Assembly: GCA_937898545.1 (NCBI GenBank)
Contig: CALEJV010000005.1
Coordinates: forward strand, 124,001 to 188,000
DNA length: 64,000 nt
Reading direction: 5' to 3'
Origin: an uncultured Candidatus Saccharibacteria bacterium
Lineage (GTDB): Bacteria; Patescibacteriota; Saccharimonadia; Saccharimonadales; Saccharimonadaceae
Shown one piece after another: positions 60,241 to 64,000 of this stretch; the first letter of the stretch is position 1, and every line of letters begins with the position of its first letter. The translations under genes and the position numbers were made by a program. Below the pieces are notes generated by a model that ran no database searches, was not told where the DNA came from, and saw nothing but the letters and a program-made list of their open reading frames with translations.

Positions 60241-60912
60241 TCAGTACTCGTCACCCACCAACGCTGCCCGGATGTCATCGTAGGCAAAGCCTTGGCGCAA
60301 AAGATACGCGATAAGCTTTTGCTCGTCTGGGTAGCGGGAGCGTTTTTTGGCAATCATCTTCGCTAGCTCGTCTTTATCGGTCCGCGCAGAGTGCGCTAAT
60401 GCTTGGTTTATCACGTCCGGTGCAACACCCTTGGCACGTAGCTCTGCCTCCAGCTTGCGGCGCGACGCACCCTTACTCTGGTGGCGATTTTCCACCCACC
60501 ACTGAGCAAATGCGCCATCATCGATATGACCACGCTCCTCAAGGCGCGCAAACACCCGCTGCGCCACGGCGGGCGAAGCACCAGGCTTCTCAACCAGCGT
60601 GCCAGTTTTGCGTTGTTTATACTTGCGTGGCAGTGTTTTGCGCTGGAGATAGTCGCGGATTTCACGCGCACTGTGCGGCCGCATCAGGGTGTATTCGAGC
60701 GCCCGCGCGTAGAGCTTACCAAACTCCCCCTCGCGGCGCAGCTCAGTCAGCTCGGCCTCAGTCAGCACCCGCCCCACCTTCACACCACAATCCACCACCT
60801 GCGCCACATCAAGGCTAAAATCATACGTGCCATCGATGAATACATTCACCCGATCGGTACTCCGCACCTGTGCAGTGAGCGCAGTGATGGTGTAGGTTTT
60901 TTCTGCTGGCAT
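60241..60912 (-). CDS. recX: RecX-type RecA regulator
   Basis: 223 residues. Three-helix repeat protein that inhibits RecA filaments. Core marks: ALEYTLMRPHSAREIRDYL, RLEERGHIDDGAFAQWWV, SKGASRRKLEAELRAKGV, and a third repeat KKRSRYPDEQKLIAYLLRQGF. The N-terminal 60-residue extension (VNVFIDGTYDFSLDVAQV) is a beta part also seen in its paralogue at 63.2 kb. It is convergent with the PRC-barrel gene. TATAAT lies six bases before the ATG. Confidence 0.9.
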   Translation of the reverse strand: MPAEKTYTITALTAQVRSTDRVNVFIDGTYDFSLDVAQVVDCGVKVGRVLTEAELTELRREGEFGKLYARALEYTLMRPHSAREIRDYLQRKTLPRKYKQRKTGTLVEKPGASPAVAQRVFARLEERGHIDDGAFAQWWVENRHQSKGASRRKLEAELRAKGVAPDVINQALAHSARTDKDELAKMIAKKRSRYPDEQKLIAYLLRQGFAYDDIRAALVGDEY

Positions 60913-60918
60913 GTATGT

Positions 60919-60924
60919 ATTATA
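60919..60924 (-). promoter_or_regulatory. recX -10 box TATAAT, leaderless arrangement
   Basis: TATAAT on the minus strand, six bases (ACATAC), then the ATG. Confidence 0.65.
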
Positions 60925-60986
60925 TACAAATTTATTTAGTCATGTCACCTAACTCTCCTCTCTGGAGACGAGCTACGCCAACCCTA

Positions 60987-62015
60987 CTACTGAAATGCTT
61001 TGAGATAGATGTTATATGCTCCATCAATGAAGACAGCTTTATTGGTACGAAAAGCTGATTGATCGCTATTTATTTCCTCAACTCTCTCGCCATCAGAAAC
61101 AAACTCTATTTTCTCTACTGGTACCATATCCCCAATCATAACAGTTGGCCGGCGTGTCTGCTCATCTCGAGCGGGGGATACATCAACAACATAAAACGTA
61201 TTCTCTTGGTCATACCCTCCATTAGTAAGCAATTTATTAGCATTATCATAGGCAAGAAAAGCTCTCATACTATTAATAGGTTCGTATACTGTGTATACAC
61301 CTGCTGGACTAACCTTTCTTAGCTTAAAATCAGATATATCTTTGTACCAAAAACTCTTGCACTCATCAAAGAACATACAAATGACGTCATCTCGCGTGAA
61401 CGCTGGAGTCTTATCAGAGTTCTCTCGCAGTTTATCATCCCACGCTCTCACTCCAAGGCCACTAATTGGGTTATACCACGCATATACACCTTCATCAAAA
61501 TAACTGGTGATGATATCGCTACTCTCTGTGACAATCACCTCGCGAACCGCATCACCCAAGCACCCCAGCATGATCCCCTTGCCAGTTCTATCAACAATCT
61601 CTGCGTTATTACTCATAGACGGCTCCTCAAAGTCCATCCGTGGGCAGACCAGCAGCAGCTTATCACCAATCGGCTGAATGTAGCAAAAATTAATAAAATG
61701 CCGGCCAAGGTCAAGGTGTATTACCTGTTTAACCGCCTCTTTCTCCCAATCAATGACAAATTCAAGAACCGAAAAGACACTGTCTACCTTGATTTCTGCA
61801 AAACAAGCCCACCCATCTCTCATTGGAATATTGCTCGAGAGCAAAACATAGAGATGATTATCATAGCCAAGCTGCATGCTACATATTTCTGTTGTCTTAT
61901 GCCCGTACTCTTTGAGTATCTCGCGCAGATTCGCTACGCGCGTTATATCAATCTGCGTCGTGGGGAGCTCATCTAGCACGCTACTTTCGTCTTTCAAGTC
62001 GTCATTCTCAGTCAT
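60987..62015 (-). CDS. Hypothetical beta-propeller-like protein
   Basis: 342 residues from ATG 62015, whose ATGA overlaps the stop of the hydrolase gene; AGAGGAG lies before it. No family recognised. Repeating beta-strand segments with Asp/Trp turns (HLYVLLSSNIPMRDGWACFA, KLLLVCPRMDFEE, GVYAWYNPISGLGV, GVYTVYEPINSMRAFLAYDN, NTFYVVDVSPARDE) suggest a propeller of about six blades. No signal peptide, so probably cytosolic. Codon use is more A/T-rich than in the neighbours. Confidence 0.6.
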   Translation of the reverse strand: MTENDDLKDESSVLDELPTTQIDITRVANLREILKEYGHKTTEICSMQLGYDNHLYVLLSSNIPMRDGWACFAEIKVDSVFSVLEFVIDWEKEAVKQVIHLDLGRHFINFCYIQPIGDKLLLVCPRMDFEEPSMSNNAEIVDRTGKGIMLGCLGDAVREVIVTESSDIITSYFDEGVYAWYNPISGLGVRAWDDKLRENSDKTPAFTRDDVICMFFDECKSFWYKDISDFKLRKVSPAGVYTVYEPINSMRAFLAYDNANKLLTNGGYDQENTFYVVDVSPARDEQTRRPTVMIGDMVPVEKIEFVSDGERVEEINSDQSAFRTNKAVFIDGAYNIYLKAFQ

Positions 62016-62626
62016 TTCTTCTCCTCTCTTAAACAAATTTCTACCAGCTCTGGAAATGCTCGTGTCTGCATCGCACTGAAGGTGAAGTGGCCATAGTCGA
62101 CAAATCGATGGTAGCGCAGCTGGGGTAGCTCACAGCGGAGCTTTGCCGTGGAGCTTTGCAGGTGTGGGTAGTCATTAGTAGAATAGAGCACATCAATGCC
62201 GTGCATTGCTTTGCGGTCTATCTGGCGGTCGAGTGCAAAGCGAAAGAAATCTCCTGCCTCTCCCTCAATATCCAGCCACGGTGCCACCAGTACGACCCGG
62301 CCAACCCGGCAATTTCCCTCACTCAGCCAGCGAAGCAAAAAACCTCCACCACAGCTATGGCCCACTAGCAGCGTACGCTCATCCACTGGCAGATGGGCAA
62401 ACTCTTGGCACCATGCCTCGTAGCGTGGCTCGTATGGGCGAGGCATCTCGGGTGTTTGCGTTAGTATCCCACGTATCAAGAATTGTTGCTGGAGCCAAGG
62501 CAGCCAATGTGAGTTGCTTGGGCTGTCACCCTGGATATTATAGTACTCGTCATAGTCTGGTCGTCCATGGAGGATGATTGCCCGAGTAAGCGGAGTGTCG
62601 TTTCTGTAGTGGTTTTCGATATCCAT
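62012..62626 (-). CDS. Alpha/beta hydrolase, RBBP9/YdeN-like
   Basis: 204 residues. AIILHGRPDYDEYYN forms the oxyanion strand; GHSCGGGFLLRWL has the nucleophile Ser (G-H-S-C-G); DYGHFTFS near the end has the catalytic His. YYNIQGDSPSNSHWLPWLQQQ is typical of RBBP9-type serine hydrolases. Substrate unknown. It precedes the propeller-like gene with overlapping stop and start. Confidence 0.88.
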   Translation of the reverse strand: MDIENHYRNDTPLTRAIILHGRPDYDEYYNIQGDSPSNSHWLPWLQQQFLIRGILTQTPEMPRPYEPRYEAWCQEFAHLPVDERTLLVGHSCGGGFLLRWLSEGNCRVGRVVLVAPWLDIEGEAGDFFRFALDRQIDRKAMHGIDVLYSTNDYPHLQSSTAKLRCELPQLRYHRFVDYGHFTFSAMQTRAFPELVEICLREEKK

Positions 62627-62691
62627 GCTTTATTTTTACTCCTCTGATGTAGCCTCTAGACTCGTTGCCTTGGTCTTTTTCTACCCCTATT

Positions 62692-63240
62692 TTATGACTC
62701 GCGCGATATTTGCCCTAGTTCTTCCATTAACAGTGCAAAATAGAGTGGCCGATGCGGCACAAGCATCGCATCTTCTGGCTGCTCGACCATCTGACGGAAT
62801 GTGTCATACGGCACCCAGCGCAGTGCCACCGCTTCACCATCAACCATATCGAGCGGCTCATCGTGATATTCATAAGTATAAACAAAGTGAAACTCGCTAT
62901 ATGCTGATTTGCGCTTTGGTAAACTCCCAATGAACTTCACTCGAGAAGTATCAAGCGTCATACCAATTTCTTCTTGAGCCTCACGCAGTGCCGCATCGAG
63001 CGGTGTTTCACCAAGGCTCACGTGCCCTGCTGCCGAAATATCCCAATAGCCTGGCCAGTTTTTGACCTGGTCAGCTCGGCGCTGAAGCAATATGTCACAT
63101 CCACCATCGCTACTACGCCGCCACAACCAAACATGTGCTGCCGCAACAATAGTATCCTTGGTCAAATCTTTGCGGGTAAGGCCTTCGCCCTGTTTTGGCA
63201 CTCCATTTGGGCGATAACTCTGCCATAGATCATTATGCAT
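62692..63240 (-). CDS. Nudix hydrolase, IPP-isomerase-like subgroup
   Basis: 182 residues from ATG 63240, with AGGAG seven bases upstream inside the recX2 end. The Nudix box is AGHVSLGETPLDAALREAQEEIGM, about residues 72-95 (key residues G, E, REAQEE, G). LLQRRADQVKNWPGYWDIS before it is typical of the IPP isomerase-like and YfcD-like Nudix enzymes. The isomerase's catalytic Cys does not seem present. Substrate unknown. Follows recX2 in a two-gene operon. Confidence 0.9.
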   Translation of the reverse strand: MHNDLWQSYRPNGVPKQGEGLTRKDLTKDTIVAAAHVWLWRRSSDGGCDILLQRRADQVKNWPGYWDISAAGHVSLGETPLDAALREAQEEIGMTLDTSRVKFIGSLPKRKSAYSEFHFVYTYEYHDEPLDMVDGEAVALRWVPYDTFRQMVEQPEDAMLVPHRPLYFALLMEELGQISRES

Positions 63241-63243
63241 CAC

Positions 63244-63756
63244 TTACTCCTGTGTGTTGTTCTTTATATCAGTTACTACTTTTCGCATGTGCTGCGCTAG
63301 GCGAGTCAGCTCAGCCGTCAATTTACGCCGACTTACGCCTTTGCTGAGCTGACGATTTTCCACCCACCACCGCGCAAACGCTTCGTCATTAACATATGTT
63401 TTCTGCTGGAGCTTACTCAGCACTCGCGACGCCACCCGCTCTGAATAGACCACAGGATTATCAATACCCGTTTGTTTCTTACGGAGTGTTGGTTGAGTTT
63501 TTCGCCATAAGTAGTCTCTCACTTCTTTGACCGAATGTGGCCGCCGCAAACAATATTCAAGCGCCCGCATATATAGCTTGCCAAACTGGCTCTCTTCCTG
63601 CAGCTCTTCCAGCTCCCCATCACTCAATTCGCGACCAACCTTAAGATTTAAGTCAGTCACCTGAGCGATGTCCAAACTGAAGCTGTATACGCCATCAATA
63701 CTGACATTCACTCGATTATTGTTGCGCGCCTGAAGAGAGATGTCAGTGATTTTCAT
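63244..63756 (-). CDS. Second RecX-like protein, short form
   Basis: 170 residues. Same N-terminal extension as the recX at 60.2 kb (VNVSIDGVYSFSLDIAQVTD) and the first two three-helix repeats (ALEYCLRRPHSVKEVRDYLW, KTYVNDEAFARWWVENRQLS and SKGVSRRKLTAELTRL). The third repeat, about 50 residues, is missing; it ends in MRKVVTDIKNNTQE. TATAAT lies six bases before the ATG. Confidence 0.85.
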   Translation of the reverse strand: MKITDISLQARNNNRVNVSIDGVYSFSLDIAQVTDLNLKVGRELSDGELEELQEESQFGKLYMRALEYCLRRPHSVKEVRDYLWRKTQPTLRKKQTGIDNPVVYSERVASRVLSKLQQKTYVNDEAFARWWVENRQLSKGVSRRKLTAELTRLAQHMRKVVTDIKNNTQE

Positions 63757-63762
63757 AAAAAT

Positions 63763-63768
63763 ATTATA
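63763..63768 (-). promoter_or_regulatory. recX2 -10 box TATAAT, leaderless arrangement
   Basis: TATAAT on the minus strand, six bases (ATTTTT), then the ATG at 63756. Confidence 0.65.
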
Positions 63769-63801
63769 ACGCGAAGACGGTGAGCTCGCTACTGGCAGAG
63801 G

Positions 63802-64000
63802 TTACTCGACTACCTCGACCACCTTGCCATGCACGCCGTTGTAGCAAGCAGCAGCACGCGGCTCGGTGATGACCGGTAGTTGCCCTGGAATAGCGCTCGT
63901 ATTAACGTCGTCAAGCGTACCGGCCTCGACGCAACCAAGCGTGATGTGCGGGCGGAAGCCATCGACATCCAGCCCCGGATGAATACCATCCAGTGCCGCG
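63802..64000 (-). CDS. 2H-family phosphoesterase (2'-5' RNA ligase-like), partial
   Basis: C-terminal 66 codons; the start lies beyond the window. GFRPHITLGCVEAG carries the second H-x-T motif of 2H phosphoesterases, so the first motif would lie upstream, outside. It ends VHGKVVEVVE. This fold includes RNA ligase/cyclic phosphodiesterase ThpR. Confidence 0.75.
   Translation of the reverse strand, partial: AALDGIHPGLDVDGFRPHITLGCVEAGTLDDVNTSAIPGQLPVITEPRAAACYNGVHGKVVEVVE

Noticed and set aside
1..64000. UGA recoded as Gly (as in Absconditabacteria or Gracilibacteria)
   Set aside because: UGA ends many genes here (for example pilM, 17424 and the permease at 43280), and the proteins have normal lengths without in-frame UGA.
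1..64000. CRISPR arrays or intact insertion sequences
   Set aside because: No regularly spaced repeats of 24-40 bases and no complete transposase with terminal inverted repeats were seen by eye.

Overview
The window looks like chromosome from a candidate-phyla-radiation bacterium, most probably a Saccharibacterium (TM7), or at least a small monoderm-type genome. The reasons are the short intergenic gaps, a pilB-pilC-pilM-pilN-pilO type IV pilus run, LPXTG-like surface proteins with a sortase, no outer-membrane or lipopolysaccharide genes, many short secreted proteins of unknown function, and standard stop codons including UGA. An eroded, GC-rich recombinase fragment of actinobacterial character would fit an episymbiont of Actinobacteria. 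The assignment is an inference; no rRNA gene is present to prove it.

Layout. 1-3.7 kb: a copper efflux module (CopB-type P-ATPase, CsoR repressor, operator between the -35 and -10 boxes) and a CIRCE-controlled groES-groEL operon. 3.8-9.8 kb: Nudix hydrolase, DHA2 drug exporter, DUF488 protein, a histidine-phosphatase remnant, a thioredoxin-like protein and an ABC-2 exporter. 9.9-14.6 kb: a membrane protein of unknown function, a CHAP hydrolase, a possible redox pair (CVPC membrane protein plus DsbA-like protein), CorA and TetR. 15-18 kb: a TasA/SipW-type system in which the signal peptidase is fused to a LamG-like domain. 18.3-22.3 kb: kinase-like protein, RclA-like flavoprotein, GDPD phosphodiesterase, HhH protein. 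22.5-29 kb: LPXTG surface protein, coiled-coil membrane protein and a VirD4/TraG-like ATPase. 29.1-32.4 kb: PdaC-like deacetylase, small secreted proteins and a GIY-YIG protein. 32.5-38.6 kb: a type III restriction-modification operon with a membrane protein between mod and res, a dead rhuM copy and a downstream HEPN-like protein. 38.9-42.5 kb: a second sortase-type surface protein and small proteins. 42.6-46.4 kb: a recombinase relic and a RiPP-like operon (leader-like peptide, N-terminally truncated radical SAM, M50 protease, ABC transporter) next to two tRNA-Pro genes. 46.5-53.8 kb: phosphoglycerate mutase, enolase, sortase, RNase Y, TsaB, TsaE. 53.8-60.2 kb: type IV pilus assembly and a PRC-barrel protein. 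60.2-64 kb: two recX paralogues, an alpha/beta hydrolase, a second Nudix enzyme and a partial 2H phosphoesterase.

A signal crossing the whole window is promoter placement. At least ten genes have a sigma70-like -10 hexamer exactly six bases before the ATG and no Shine-Dalgarno at a usable distance, which predicts leaderless mRNAs. Other genes carry clear Shine-Dalgarno sequences or are translationally coupled, so two initiation modes seem to coexist.

Functional links: the sortase (about 50 kb) probably anchors the LPHTG protein (22.5 kb) and the LADTG protein (38.9 kb). The signal peptidase (15.7 kb) probably processes the TasA-like protein directly before it. The RiPP-like island and the rhuM copy look partly decayed.
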